64,000 nucleotides of DNA. Origin: Stomoxys calcitrans. Lineage: Eukaryota > Arthropoda > Insecta > Diptera > Muscidae. Location: the NCBI RefSeq assembly GCF_963082655.1, contig NC_081555.1, forward strand, positions 153,145,378-153,209,377, given 5' to 3'. The notes beneath the pieces were generated by a model. That model was not told the DNA's origin. It saw only the letters and a program-made list of their open reading frames with translations, and did not search any database. Positions 12,879 to 25,337 of the stretch are shown piece after piece (the first letter of the stretch is position 1; every line of letters begins with the position of its first letter). The translations under genes were made by a program, and so were the position numbers.

Positions 12879-14105
12879 TTTATACCCACCACCATAGAAC
12901 ATATTCATCCTTGTAACACCGTTCGTCTAATACCCCCATTAAGTACATATATTCTTGATCGTCTTGACGTTATGAGTCGATCTACCCATGTTCGTCCGTC
13001 CGTCTTTGGAAATCACGATAGCGGTTAAACGTGTAAAACTACCCGCTTGAAATTTTGCACAGATACTTGAAATTGATGTAGGTCGTTGGGGATTGCATAT
13101 AAACCGAACTCCCGATTTGACTACTTGAGCCCCTGGTAGCCCCAATTTTTTCTGATTTGACTGTATGTGTTGTTCTGTTATGATTTCAAGCAATTATGCC
13201 ATATACGAATCGGTCAAGAACTTGATATAGCACTCATATAAACCGATCTTCCGATTTGACATCTTGAGCTATTATAAGCGGAAATTTTTGTCCGATTGGC
13301 TGAAATTACGCACGAAGTGTTCTGTTATGACTTCCAATAACTGTGCCAAGTACGGTCCGAATCGGTCTATATCCTGACAAGTCGCAATTTTTGTCCGATT
13401 TGCCTGAAATTTTGCACGTAGTGTTCCGTTAGGACTTCCAAAACTGGCCCGAATCGGTCCATAACCTGATATAGCTCCCACATAAATTGATCTCCCGATT
13501 TGACGTATTGAGCCCCTGGAAGCCGCAATTTTTATCCGATTTGGCTTAAATTTTGCATGTTCTAACCTATTAAGGCTTTCAATAACTGTCCCAAGTACGG
13601 TCCAAATCGCTGAATAACCTGATATAGATCCAACATAAACCGATCTCCCGATTAGATTTCTTGAGCCCTCACAAACCGCAATTTTTGTCCGATTTGGCTG
13701 AAATTTTGCATGTAGTGTTCTATTATTACTTACAACTACTGTGCTAAGTGCGGTCCGAATCGGTCTATAAACTGATATGGATCCCATATAAACCGATTTC
13801 CCGATTTGACTTCTTGAGTCCTTACAAACCGCAAATTTTGGCCAATTTGGCTAAAATTTTGCATGCGATGTTCTGCTACGACTTCCAACAACTTTGCCGA
13901 TTACGAGACCTTGTAAACCGGTCTCCGATCATCCTTGTTCGGTTCCTAGAAGCTTTAATTTTTGCTGGGGTGACAGAAGTTTGGTATGTAGAATAAAATT
14001 ATGCACTTCAACTAAATTTATTTTGTATAAATTTTTAGCAGAATCTATGGTGGTGGGTTCCCTAGATTCGGCCCGGCCAAACTTAGCACACTTTTGCCTG
14101 TTTTT
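12879..14105 (+). mobile_element. DINE-like element, type C, near full length
   Basis: The 5' end TTTATACCCACCACCATAGAA is followed by a core (CCCCATTAAGTACATATATTCTTGATCGTCTTG), a very short GTCCGTCCGTC tract, about six monomers with CTCCCATATAAACCGATCTCCCGATTTGAC, and a distinct 3' leader (GAAGCTTTAATTTTTGCTGG). The 3' end is ATGGTGGTGGGTTCCCTAGATTCGGCCCGGCCAAACTTAGCACAC. The subterminal repeat CCCACCACCAT at the 5' end pairs with ATGGTGGTGGG at the 3' end. Confidence 0.85.
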
Positions 14106-14915
14106 GGTTAAAATCTGTTTCTGAAATGTTTTCTTTTAAAAATTGTCTTCTCACAGTGGCAACACTGAACACCGTTCCATTGCAATGTCTATTTGAATTT
14201 TTATTTCACTTTAATTCCACCACAAGGTTTTTCTGTCTTTTGTGCCTGCTGCCACTTTTCACTCGTTGGTTGTATGAAGCGTTTTGGGAGCTCCTTCAAG
14301 CATATATACCACCCACCACCAACATCATCATCGCCGCAGTAGCCACTTCAACCGGCTGCTCCTTTACCACTTTTACATGTTAATGACAGGTACGCTGTGG
14401 CGTTTTTGAATCTTTTGTTGATAGTGGTAGTACAAATAATGTGTGGCTATGGGTGTGTGTGTGTGTGTGTGCGAGTTGGTGTATTCTGCAGGTGCATGTG
14501 TATATGATGGGTGGCACTGAAGCCTTCTTTTCTGGCTTTGATTCATTCAAACGAGTTTAGCCATCCATGGTGTTTATGGCTTTAGAGAACTTTCTTGTTA
14601 TTGTTGTACGTTTGTTAGCGAAAATTTGCTGGCTGGTTTCGATGTTGTTGTTGTCATTGTTTCATTTGTATGGCGTAAAACGATTTACAACTCCCCTGCC
14701 ATTGGTATGGGATTTTTTTTATTTCATTTCTATGTATTTTTAAGTATTGTTTCATTTTTCCCATTTGAAAGGCGAAGTAAACAATACTGAAACAGTTCTC
14801 CTTTAGGAAGTTGTAAAATGATTGTGAATTGTAAAATACACCGGGTGAAATAAATAGCAATTAAATAAGGGTCCAAGAAAAGCCACTAAAAGAAAAAAGG
14901 GGAAAATCGCCAAAT
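14106..14915. other. Non-repetitive DNA with a GT microsatellite
   Basis: Contains a (GT)n run at about 14,452-14,471. The 85-codon frame at 14,126-14,383 has hydrophobic stretches but no recognisable domain, and I do not support it as a gene. Confidence 0.4.
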
Positions 14916-14919
14916 GTCT

Positions 14920-15900
14920 TTAAAAATTTTCTTGATATCAAAATTTCATAGAAAATTTCGTCAAAATTGATTTTTTATTTTTATAGATTGATTGAATTTT
15001 ATAGATTTTCTTTAAAATTTGGTTCCCAAAGAAAATTTCGCCAAAATTGATTTCCAGGAAAATTCAATTGAAATTTGATTTTCATTATTTTTTTTTTTTA
15101 ATTTAATTTTCATAGAAAATTTTATCAAAATTAGATTTTCGTAGAAAAATTCAATAAAATTGTTTGTTTGTTTTTATTTCAAAAAAAAAATCGTCGAAAC
15201 ACGATTTTTAATAAAGATTTCGTTCGAATTTGATTTTTGGACACAATTCATCGAAATTTTATTTTGGCAGAAAAATTCAAAAAAATTGGGTTTTCGAAGA
15301 AATTCTTGTCGAATTTCGATTATCATAGAACATTTCGTTGAAATTCGATTTACGTTCGTTTTGAAAAATTTTGTCGAAATACGAGTCTGATTGAAGATAT
15401 TGAAAGAAAAAGAAGAAAAAAGATTTTTAAAGAAAAACTCATAAAAACTTAATTTTCATAAAAAAATTAATCGAAATTTGGTTTTCATTGAAAAAAATTT
15501 CGTCGAAACATGATTTTAGTGAAGATTTTGCTCGGATTAGATTTTCATAAACACTTTCGTTCAACTTTGATTTTCATGGAATATTTCTTCAAAAATATGA
15601 TTGGCGAAACCCTAGTTTAAAAGATATTTTCGGTTCTGAATGACAAATTTTGTCGAAACACGAGTTTCATAGAATATTTCGTCTAAATTTGGTTTTTGTA
15701 GAATATATCGTCGAAATTAGTTTTTCTCGGAAAATTTCGTCCGAATTGATTTTCGCAAAAGTTTAGTAAAATTTGATTTTCATAGGATTTTTGGGTGAAA
15801 CACGAGTTCCACAAGAAAAAAAAATCGTCAAAATTTGATTTATATACAAAATTTCATCGAAATTTTCTTTTCATTTCGTTGTAAAACGAGTTTTATAGAA
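14920..15900 (+). repeat. AT-rich tandem repeat, about 27-32 bp unit
   Basis: Dozens of degenerate units of the form GATTTTCATAGAAAATTTCGTCGAAATTT run for almost 1 kb. Unit length and sequence vary strongly. It codes for nothing; the 76-codon frame inside it is a by-product of the repeat. Confidence 0.8.
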
Positions 15901-15959
15901 AACTAACTGTACGCGGCTCGCTTTGCTGCGCCTTCATTAGCACCACGCGAAAAATAAGT

Positions 15960-16325
15960 TTCTTACTTACAACCATATGAGCTCACCTATGCAAAATCGG
16001 TGCTGCTAGTGATAGCATGTGTAGGGCATGCGGGGAAGATGATGAGACGTTGGAGCATTTCCTATGTCATTGCCCGGCTTTCGCGGCTGAAAGACACCGG
16101 TATTAAGTTGGGGACTCCTTACCAGACATGAACCAACATAGGAGCGTGGCATGGAAAACAATTAAGGATTTTGTAAGTAGCTCGGAATTCCAAACTTAAA
16201 AATTTCTTTTTCGAGGTTACTTTTTATAGCGCACAACAAGCCGATTACTGGCTTATGTATATGTCCATAGTGGTATGGAACGGATTAATATCTTCAACCT
16301 CTTTTCATCCTAACCCCAACATACA
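15960..16325 (+). pseudogene. LINE ORF2 C-terminus and 3' UTR
   Basis: The plus-strand reading MCRACGEDDETLEHFLCHCP followed by AFAAERHRY is the cysteine/histidine knuckle at the end of an RNase H-bearing LINE ORF2. After a stop come the end of the frame (AWKTIKDFVSSSEFQT) and a 3' UTR with GCGCACAACAAGCCGATTACTGGCTTATG. It is 5'-truncated, as retrotransposed LINEs usually are. The same knuckle (CKACGEDDETFEHFLCHCP) occurs in a related copy at 24.8-25.3 kb. Confidence 0.8.
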
Positions 16326-16329
16326 TACA

Positions 16330-18371
16330 ATTTGTTTATCTACTACCAAATAGCTTTTATTAAACCCCATATAGTCATGATTAGGAAATATTCTCATTTT
16401 GGGAGGTGTTTTCAGGGGTAGGCAACCCCCTATTACTTGAACCTCATTTTTAATACCATATTCGTAATCTACTTCCAACTACCTTTTATTTGAGTCCCAT
16501 ATTATCATGATCGTCTAGTATGCCCACTCGGGACAATTTTGGTTTCGGTTTAGTTTTCTAATATTCGCTAATCATATTCGTACTCCACCCCCGAATACCT
16601 TTCATTGGAGTCCCAAATTGTCCCGATCGGTCGACTTTTGATTTTAGGCGGTACTTTTGGTGCGCTTTTGGCCTTGGGGCGGCGCCATAGGTATTCGGAC
16701 GATGACAAGAACTCTAATGTGACGCCTTCAATTCGTAATGGCCTCGGATTGATACCAAATGGTATTAAAAAATCTTTGCCAATGACGCGAACAAAATATT
16801 AAGAACTGTAACTTTTCTATCATTGTATAGCCATTGTTGACAAATATTCACATTTTGGGAAGTGTTTTGAGGGGTAGGCAACCTTCTATCATTTGAACCT
16901 AATTTTTAATCACATATTCGTAATCTACTCCCAACTTCCTTTTATTTGAGTCCCTTATTATCATGATCGTCTAGTATGCATACTTGGGACGGTTTAAGTT
17001 TTGAGTCGGCCTCTTGGCAATTACACCCAAATGGTTATATTCGATAAGCATATTTATATTCTAATCCCGAATACCTTTCATTGGAGTCCTATATTGTCCC
17101 AATCGATCCACTTTTTACTTTTGTCGGTTTTCTTGGGGCGACGCCCTAGGTATTTGGATACAATTTTTGACAACATATTCAAATTCTACTCCCAAATACC
17201 TTTGATTTGAGTCCCATATTGTCTCGAACGGTCCACTTTGATTTTTTGAGGTTTAGAGCTTGGGACGGATCCCTAGATACTTGGACCCAATTTTTGTTAC
17301 CATATTCTTATTTAACTCCCAAATACCTTTTATTGGAATCCTATATTGTCCCGAATGCTTCATTTTTTTTGAGCTGTACTCTTGGGCCAGCGCCTTAGGT
17401 ATTTGGATCTAATTTTTGACACCATATTCGTATTCTACTCCCGAAAAATTTTCACTTGAGTTCCATATTGTCCCGGTCGGTTCTATTTGATTTTGGGGGT
17501 ACTTCTGGGGCGGTTTTGGACTTGGGACAGTCCAAACCATACTCTACTCCCAAATACCTTTCAATGGAGTCGTATATTGTCCCGATCGGTTAACTTTTTA
17601 TTATGGGCGGTACTTTTGGGGAGACGCCCTAGGTATTTGAATCCAATTTTTGACACCATGGTTGTATTCTGCTCCCGAAAACTTTTCATTTGAGTCCCAT
17701 ATTGTCCCGATCGGGCCACTTAGATTTTTGGCGGTACTGCGACCTCTTAGGTACTTGGAACCTATTTTTAATATCATATTCATCTCATGTTGTCACAATC
17801 GCTAAATAGTCCTGCTGGGAGGTTTTTGAGTTTAAGAAGGCCCCTCAGACACCAAGAAATACATTTTGAAGTTAGCTTTGTACTCTACCTTTAAATACCT
17901 TTCATTTGATATCCATATTGACCATAACGGTAAAAGTGTCCTGTTGGGTAGGGTTTTTGGGGGGTGAGGGATCCCCTCACATTAAGGGTAACATTTTTTT
18001 TGCCAAGTTTGTACTCTACTCTTAAATACATTTCATTTGATACCCATATTGTTCCAATCGGTAAACATGTCCGTTCGGGTGGGTTTTGAGATGGGGCGTC
18101 CCCCCAGGTTATTTCACCCCCCAAAATTTTATACTAATTTCGTGTTTTTGTCGTGCCGTAAGGTGGCATACAAAATTTCTCTAAGATCGGTGCACCCATC
18201 TCTGAGGTCTGGCGTTTTTGAAAATGAAGATAAGGAGGAGGATCCGCCTCCCCTTCAAAAATGTAGTACCCTCGGCGAAAATCTCTTGAAAATCGATTCG
18301 TTCAGCCATTTTTGAGTCTATACCGAACTGACAAACAATCTAACAAACAAACAAAGCGCAACAATTTAATT
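16330..18371 (+). repeat. Type E tandem array
   Basis: Tandem units of roughly 110-150 bp. Each has a TACTCTACTCCCGAATACC-like word, TTTCATTTGAGTCCCATATTG and TCCCGATCGGTCCACTTTTG. The array ends with a distinct 3' part (CTCTAAGATCGGTGCACCCATCTC) and a CAAACAAACAAA tail, directly before a type C DINE-like 5' end. I cannot name the family. The constant 3' part and tail suggest a transposon rather than a plain satellite. Confidence 0.75.
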
Positions 18372-19391
18372 TTTTAACCACCACCACAGGATGGGGGTGT
18401 ACTAATCTAGACCTCCAAATATTGATCTAAGGCCCCATGAAGTATGTATTGGGTTGCCCAAAAAGTAATTGCGGATTTTTTAAAAGAAAGTAAATGCATT
18501 TTTAATAGAACTTAGAATGAACTTTAATCAAATATACTTTTTTTACACTTTTTTTCTAAAGCAAGCTAAAAGTAACAGCTGATAACTGACAGAAGAAAGA
18601 ATGCAATTACAGAGTCACAAGCTGTGAAAAAGTTTGTCAACGCCAACTATATGAAAAATCCGCAATTACTTTTTGGGCAACCCAATATATTGTTGATCGT
18701 CTTGACTTGAGTCGAATAAGTCATTTTCGTCCGTCCGTCTGACAAAATCACGATAGCGGTCGAAAGCACAGATACTTACTCTTGGTGTAGATCGTTGGTG
18801 ATAGCAAATGGTTCATATCGGTACAGATTTGGAACCATATAAACCGACCTCCCGATTTGACCCCTGAAAGCCACAATTTTTGTCCGATTTGGCTTAAATG
18901 TTGTAGATGGTGTTCTGCTATAACTTAAAACAACTGTGCCAAGTACGATCCAAATCGGTCTACATCCTCATATAGCTCCCATAAAAGCCGATATTCCGAT
19001 TTGACTTCTTGAGCCCCTGGACGTCATAATTGTTGTCCGATTGGGCTAAAACTTTGCAGATAGTGTTCTGTTGTGACTTTCAAACGCTGTGTCAAGTAGG
19101 GTTCAAAAGGGTATGGTGCCGATATAAACCGATCTCCCGATTTGACTTCTTGAGCCCTTACAAGTCACAATTTTTATCGGATGGGGCTAGTATGGTTCAA
19201 ATCGGTTTATGGCCTGTAGCTTTTTATTTTATGAAGCTTTAATTTTTGTTGGTTTGAAAGAAGTTTGGTATGTACAATAGAATAAAATTATGCCCTTCAA
19301 CTATATTTAGTTTGTATACATTTTTAGCAGAATCCATGGTGGTAGGTACCCAAGATTCGGGCCGGCCGAACTTAGCGCGCTTTTATTTGTT
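18372..19391 (+). mobile_element. DINE-like element, type C, interrupted by a MITE
   Basis: The 5' end AACCACCACCACAGGATGGGGGTGTACTAA, then the core, which is split by the MITE at 18,449. The core resumes as TATATTGTTGATCGTCTTGAC, then GTCCGTCCGTC and about three monomers. The 3' end is ATGGTGGTAGGTACCCAAGATTCGGGCCGGCCGAACTTAGCGCGC. Its 5' part follows the type E tail without a gap. Confidence 0.85.
18449..18685 (+). mobile_element. Tc1/mariner-type MITE, copy 1
   Basis: 237 bp between TA target duplications. The terminal inverted repeats TTGGGTTGCCCAAAAAGTAATTGCGGAT and ATCCGCAATTACTTTTTGGGCAACCCAA are perfect over at least 27 bp. No coding capacity. It sits in the TA-rich core of the surrounding DINE-like element. 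Confidence 0.95.
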
Positions 19392-19656
19392 TGAAAAAAA
19401 GTTTTTTCAAATACCCCATCCATTGACCCATACACTGCGAATTATACCCCAACGAGGAGAGCTTTCATACGTTATGCCAATTACAGCTAGCCTACGGCGG
19501 CCCCCCTCGCATCGTGCATAGAAAATTTGGTTCTAGTTTGGTTATTATTTTTTTGTTAATGCTATTTTCATAAACACAGCTGTTAATACAATATAAAGAT
19601 TTCCCTTTTGTATAAAGCATCGCTAAGATGTAATCCTTCTTTAACAAACGCTAGAA
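19392..19656. other. Spacer between two DINE-like elements
   Basis: No recognised feature. Confidence 0.4.
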
Positions 19657-21074
19657 TTTTTTATACCCACCACCGAAGGATGGGGGGTATATTCATTTTG
19701 TCATTCCGTTGCAACACATCGAAATATCCATTTCCGACCCCTATAAAGTATATATATTCTTGATCAGCGTAAAAAATCTAAGACGATCTAGACATGTCCG
19801 TCCGTCTGTCCGTCTGTCCGTCTGTCTGTTGAAATCACGCTACAGTCTTTAAAAATAGAGATATTGAGCTGAAATTTTGCACATATTCTTTTTTTTGTCC
19901 ATAAGCAGGTTAAGTTCGAAGATGGGCTATATCGGACTATATCTTGATATAGCCCCCATATAGACCGACCCGCCGATTTAGGGTCTTAGGCCCATATAAG
20001 CCACATTTATTATCCGATTTTGCTGAAATTTGGCACAGTGAGTTGCGTTGGGCCATTCGACATCCTTCGTCAATTTGGTTCAGATCGGTCCAAATTTGGA
20101 TATAGCTGCCATATAGACCGATCCTCAGATTTAGGGTCATAAGCCCATAAAGCCACATTTTATATCCGATTTGGATGAAATTTGGTACCGTGAGGTGTAT
20201 TAGGCCCTTCAACATTCTTCTTCAATTTGGCCCAGATCGGTTCAGATTTGGATATAGCTGCCATATAGACCGATCCTCCGATTTATGGTCTTAGGCCCAT
20301 AAAAGCCACATTTATTATCCGATTTTGCTGAAATTTGGTACAGTGAGGTGTGCTAGGCCCTTCAATATTCTTCGTCAATTTGGCTCAGATCGGTCCAGAT
20401 TTGGATATAGCTGCCATATAGACCGATCCTCCGATTTATGGTCTTAGGCCCATAAAAGCCACATTTATTATACGATTTTGCTGAAATTTGGGACAGTGAG
20501 TTGCGTTGAGCCCTTCGACATCCTTCGTCAATTTGGCCCAGTTCGGTCCAAATTTGGATATAGCTGCCATATAGACCGATCCTCCGATTTATGGTCTTAG
20601 GCCCATAAAAGCCACATTTATTATCCGATTTTGCTGAAATTTGGGACAGTGATTTGCCTTAGGCCCTTCGACATCTTTCTTCTATTTGGCCCTGATCGGT
20701 TCAGATTTGGACATAGCTGCCATATAGACCGATCTCTCGATTTAAGGTTTTGGGTCCATAAAAAGCGCATTTATTGTCCGATGTCGCCGAAATTTGGGAC
20801 AATGACTTGTGTTAGGCCCTTCGATATTTGTCTTCAATTTGGCTCAGATCGGTACAGATTTGGATATAGCTGCCATATAGACCGATCTCTCGGTTGAACA
20901 ATGACTTGTACTTATAAGCATTTGGTCTAAATCGGATGATATCTATAGAGCTGCTATGGGGCATAAGGTATGCATTTTTCACTGGATTTTGACGAAATGT
21001 GGTTTGCATATATACCCGAGGTGGTGGGTATCCAAAGTTCGGCCCGGCCGAACTTAACGCCTTCTTACTTGTTT
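19657..21074 (+). mobile_element. DINE-like element, type A, complete reference copy
   Basis: The best complete copy of type A. The 5' terminus is TTTATACCCACCACCGAAGGATGGGGGGTATA. It continues with CCTATAAAGTATATATATTCTTGATC and a tract built from GTCCGTCTGTCC units at about 19,797-19,830. Next come CTGAAATTTTGCACA and seven GATATAGC..CCATATAGACCGA modules spaced about 153 bp. The end is CCCGAGGTGGTGGGTATCC, the hairpin GTTCGGCCCGGCCGAAC (21,037-21,053), then TTAACGCCTTCTTACTTGTT. The GTCY tract and core are those of mini-me elements; the subterminal inverted repeat plus 3' hairpin is the layout of non-autonomous Helentrons (DINE-1/HINE). It has no coding capacity. Confidence 0.9.
21037..21053 (+). 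other. 3'-terminal hairpin of the type A element
   Basis: GTTCGGCCCGGCCGAAC folds with 8-bp arms around one central base. Equivalent hairpins occur at 62,234-62,250 and, inverted, at 63,937-63,953. Known Helitron/Helentron elements carry a hairpin near the 3' end that is thought to mark the end of transfer; assignment here is by analogy. Confidence 0.75.
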
Positions 21075-22088
21075 TGTTTAGCCTTTGTTTTAGTTGAGAA
21101 GTATTCAAAATTTCAACAAATCCTAACTACCTGCTCAAAAGGAAAAGAGCCATCCAAGCTGTAAATCACACCACAACTCGCCAAAACGTTTACAGCGAAA
21201 CAACCTTAAGAAAAGGCAACTCTGACACTCCCCATTATCATTATCCGTAGCAGCTACAGCGTCTTTGTCTAAGTTTTTGGTACCTCCCCCACCTCCCCCC
21301 ACCATCACATTCCAAATGTTTAAATCTTGCAATTGTCTTCCGTTTCTTGTATTCTCATTTCCTTCAACAACGGCAGGTGGCAGATGAAAACAGAGGAGTT
21401 GCCGATGGTCGTGGTGGTCCTGCGTGAAAACTTCCTTAATGAAAAGTCATTGTTATTAATGTTGTTGACTTTCACCGAGTTGTTGTAGTGAAATCTAAAA
21501 CCAGAGTCCAAGTCCAAGTGAAGACTCTTGGCAAAAATTTTTCTTCAGCATATTTTAATTTTCATGTAATTATCATAAAATGCCCGTGGAATTATTTATT
21601 CAACGTCATAAAAGTTTTGGCCAATAACTTGACTGAACTTGTTGGCCCATCACGTTTCTGGCCTTTTGCCTTAAAGGTGCCCACATCAATTGTTTTGTCT
21701 CCGGCATTGGTTGTTTTGTGGTAGTGTGGTGGTGGCGGTGGTCTTCTGTTTTGGCCTTGGTTTGGCGTTTATTGATTTTATTGTAGTTGTTGTTGTTATT
21801 TTTGAATTTTGCAACAGACTTTTGATAGTGCCTTTTGCATAAATTATCACCTTCTTTTATCATTTTAATTGTTTTAGTGTCAGTGGCAGGGCAGTTGTTA
21901 CAAATTAAATTGTATGCCTTGTCTACTTTAATAAGAAGACTTATTGCAAAGTTTTGAAAATGAAATTTGAGGAAATGATGTTTTTGTATAGCAAATCGAT
22001 ACCTGAAAGATTTTGACATTTTCTTAGAAGTGTTTTTGGCTTTGAGATATAAAATTTCAAAATTTAAATGGAAAATCTTTTGCATGGC
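21075..22088. other. Non-repetitive DNA, no supported gene
   Basis: Includes C-rich and G-rich stretches (near 21,287-21,301) and short TTG repeats near 21,786. The 169-codon minus-strand frame at 21,606-22,115 is lysine- and asparagine-rich, has no domain I know and runs into the end of a transposon, so I do not call it. Confidence 0.4.
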
Positions 22089-23145
22089 TATCGAAAAACC
22101 AGTAAGGAAGGGCAAAAGTCGGGCGGTGCTGACTGTATAATACCCTACACCTACCCTATAAGTACAATGTGGGACCTATGTCCCATTCTGAACCAATTTT
22201 GATGGACCTCGGCGAGCAAATATGTTCAAACTGTGAAAACTACGGTTGACGAATGACAACATTATGGCAAATTACACAAAATCTGACGAACGTGTATATG
22301 GGAGCTATATCGAATTCTGAACCGATTCCGAGAAAACTTCTCAGATAATGTGGTAGTCGCCGAGGAAAGATTTGTGCAAAATTTTGGCAAGATTGGTCAA
22401 ACAATACGCTTGCAGTGACTCTAGAAGTGCAAATCGGGCGATATACATATATGGCACCTATGTCTAAATCTGAACCGATTTCAATGGAATTCACCGGTTA
22501 TGTCGAGAGTCACAAGAAAATCCTTCCTGCCAAATTTCGAGAAGATCGGTGAACAAATGATCACTTTTTTTGCAATATTTCTCAAAATCGGACGAATATA
22601 TATATGGGAGCTATATCTAAATCTGAACCGATTTCGAGCAAACTCCTCAGATATTGTGGCAGTTGCCGAGGAAAGCGTTGTGCAAAATGTTGGCCAAATT
22701 GCTCAAACAATGCGCTTGTAGTGGCTCTTGGGGTGAAAATCTGGCTCTTGGGGTGAAAATCTGGCTATATATATATATAGGAGCTATGTCTAAATCTGAA
22801 CCAATTTCGAGCCAACTCCTCAGATATTGTGGTAGTTGCCGGGGAAAGTGTTGTGCAAAATTTTGGCAAAATTGGTCAAACAATGCGCTTGCAGTGGCTC
22901 TGGAAGTGCAAACCGGCGATATACATATATGGTAGCTATGTCTAAATCTGAACCGATTTCTATGAAATTGACCGGTTATGTCGAGAGTCACAAGAGAATC
23001 CTTCCTGCCAAATTTCGAGAAGATCGGTAAACAAATGATCACTTTTTTTGCAATATTTCTCAAAATCGGACGAACATATATATGGGAGCTATGCCTAAAT
23101 CTGTACCGATTTCGAGCCAAATTTCACAGATATTGGCACTGGTTA
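22089..23145 (-). mobile_element. DINE-like element, type D, inverted, 5'-truncated
   Basis: The 3' end is on the left: ACCAGTAAGGAAGGGCAAAAGTCGGGCGGTGCTGACTG, then AATACCCTACACCTACCC. Monomers follow with TATATGGGAGCTATATC, GAACCGATTTC and CTCAGATATTGTGG. Two of them are near-identical over 200 bp (22,440-22,640 and 22,920-23,110), which points to recent internal duplication. No 5' end is present. Confidence 0.75.
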
Positions 23146-23149
23146 CTTG

Positions 23150-24340
23150 GATTCAAATTTTATTACCATTTCGTTTTCTGGTCTCCAATACCTACCATAT
23201 GATACCCTTATTGTGCCCATCGAACCACTTTCGGATATGGGTGGTCTATGTTTCTTTCCAGACAAACGTGCACAATCTATGAAAATTTTAAGAAAATCGG
23301 TTCAGCCAAGTATCATATAGTCATAATGAGTCTAATGGCGTTTTTGTGGGGTGGCGTGACCCCCTATACTTCGATCTGATTATATATGTCAGATTCGAAA
23401 TTTACTCCCGAATACCTTTCAATTGAGCCCCACATTGAAATGAACGTCCAATATGTCTGTTTGGGGAAGTTTTGGGGTTAGTGCAGTCCGATGGGTACTT
23501 AGACTCAAATTTTAATACCACATTCGTATTCTACTCTCCAATACCTGTCATGTGATACCTATATTGTCCCGATTGGTCCACTTTTGATTTTTAGTTGCGT
23601 TTTTGGCATAAAGGGGAGGTAGGGTTCGTCAACCTTCGGATAGCCAAAAATTTTATAGCCTTTGTTTTCTTTCAGACCAACCTACTCAATATGCGCAAAA
23701 TTTCGAGAAAATCGGTTTTGCTGTTTTTCAGTCAATACGGAACAAACAAACCGAGTACCATATGTCCGTGATTGGCTAATGTGCCCATTTGGGGCGTTTT
23801 TGTCTGGGTGGGGTGACCCCCTATACTTCGACATGAATTTGTATGCCTGATTCGTTATCTACTCCCGCAGACTTTTCATTTGATACCCATATTGTCCTTA
23901 TCGGTCCACTTTTGATTTTGGGTGGTGTTTTTTGGGGTAACGGTGGAGGGTCCACCCCCTTCCGTTATTAATAAATTATAAAGCCTATCCCTACTTCCTG
24001 ACCATATTCGTAATCTACTCCCGAATACCTTTCATTTGTCCCACATTGTCATGATCGCCAAATAAACCTATTTTAACGGGTTTTGGGGTTGGGGCGGCCC
24101 TCCCAGGTACTTGGACCCATCTTTTATTATGAAATTCGTACTCTACTCTTGAATACCCTTCATTTGAATCCCATTTTGTCCCGATCGGTCCGCTTTTATT
24201 TTTGGGTATTACTTTTGTGGTGAGGGCCATCCGCCCCCCTCCCGATATCAAAAAATTATATGACCTGTGTTTCCATCCACACCAACCTACACAATCTGTA
24301 CAATTTCAAGGTAATCGGTTCAGCCGTTTTTGAGCACTTA
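23150..24340 (+). repeat. Type E tandem array, second locus
   Basis: Same unit words as the 16.3-18.4 kb array (CATTTGATACCCATATTGTCC, TCGGTCCACTTTTGATTTTGG, GACCCCCTATACTTCGA). It ends with TTCAAGGTAATCGGTTCAGCCG but has no CAAACAAACAAA tail and no DINE-like element after it. Confidence 0.7.
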
Positions 24341-24344
24341 GTTT

Positions 24345-24490
24345 GCATCCACACCCAGAAGCAGTTTGCATTCGCATTTAGCTTGCATCCGCACTAAGCT
24401 TGCATACCCACCCATTTCCATTCAAGGCCAGCTCGCATTCGCACCTAGCAGTATCCGCGCCTGGCTCGCATCCATAACTAGTTGCTTCAT
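24345..24490 (+). repeat. Short minisatellite of GCATCCGCAC words
   Basis: Degenerate units of about 18-24 bp around AGCTTGCATCCGCAC, AGCTCGCATTCGCACC and GGCTCGCATCC, about seven in all. Confidence 0.6.
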
Positions 24491-24835
24491 TAGAAAAAAT
24501 TGCAGGCCGTAGATAGTTGTTGTCACAAATGCTCCCCTACTGAAGATCGTTAATCCCGTAGACTTTGTATTAGCGATACGAGTACATGAGGTATAGTGAG
24601 CACCTGCCTTTTCCTACCACCGAAACATAAGACATCGTCATCATGGCCGCCGACCAGTTTTCCGACTCCATCCGAACACGACGATCCCAAGGTCAGCAAG
24701 TCAGCCAGGTCAGCGCCCAATTTGCTCACAATGGGAGTCCGACAACAAGACGCCCCTACCTATCACAAGCAAATTCCGAAGTCCGGATCGATAAACGACG
24801 CCTTCCACTAAGTGCACCGAAAGTTCTGGATCAAC

Positions 24836-25337
24836 TATAAATCGACTGCCCTGGGTAACCGCATTGACCAAATACACCAAGAGGCCTTGAATTTGCGAAG
24901 GCCTCAACGAAAGCCGGGCAATGACAAAGGAAATGCTCGAACGTCTCATCATCTTCCCCACATGCCTTACACATAATATCACTTGCCACACAGATTTTAC
25001 ATAAGTTAGCTCGTAGTCCTATGTGTCCCGTTTTGTTGCTCCACAATGTTACATGCGCATTCGTCGCCCTAATCTCGGATTGCGTCGACCCGAAGGGCTT
25101 CAGGTTCATTTTCAAATCGTTTGCTTTCTCATTTACAGTTACCACGCTATGGCCCGACACCCAAACGATGCGGATCGTGCCATACTCAGAGAAGGTGTTA
25201 ATCTCCTTCTTACATTCCAAGACTAAGCGTGATCCTACCGTCTTGGTTGTTACTGCACTTATGGTCTGTTTACTATCCGTAATGATGTTTTCACTCGACG
25301 TCCTCGCGTTAACACCACACCACCTCATGCATTCCAT
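24836..25337 (-). pseudogene. LINE RNase H domain and C-terminal knuckle
   Basis: A 168-codon minus-strand frame. The N-terminal part has ENIITDSKQTISAVTTKT, the RNase H DSK motif, then IRIVWVSGHSVVTVNEKAND, which contains the late GH..V..NE.AD motif of RNase H. The C-terminal part has CKACGEDDETFEHFLCHCP. The family is RNase H-bearing LINEs. The frame is open, but upstream sequence is broken and the 3' UTR is not recognisable, so the copy is dead. Confidence 0.85.

Noticed and set aside
13272..13787. 171-codon minus-strand frame and similar frames at 5,610-7,551, 40,181-40,513 and 53,255-53,659
   Set aside because: Frames lie in DINE-like monomers and repeat with them (GLYGSY.., ..FGYSCHIDRSL); they are absent or broken in most monomers.
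19657..21074. CRISPR-like regular repeats
   Set aside because: Regular 153-bp spacing comes from transposon monomers in a eukaryotic genome; repeats are not separated by unique spacers of constant length.
21606..22115. 169-codon minus-strand frame
   Set aside because: No domain, lysine/asparagine-rich, overlaps the end of a type D element and has no supporting splice or polyA signals.
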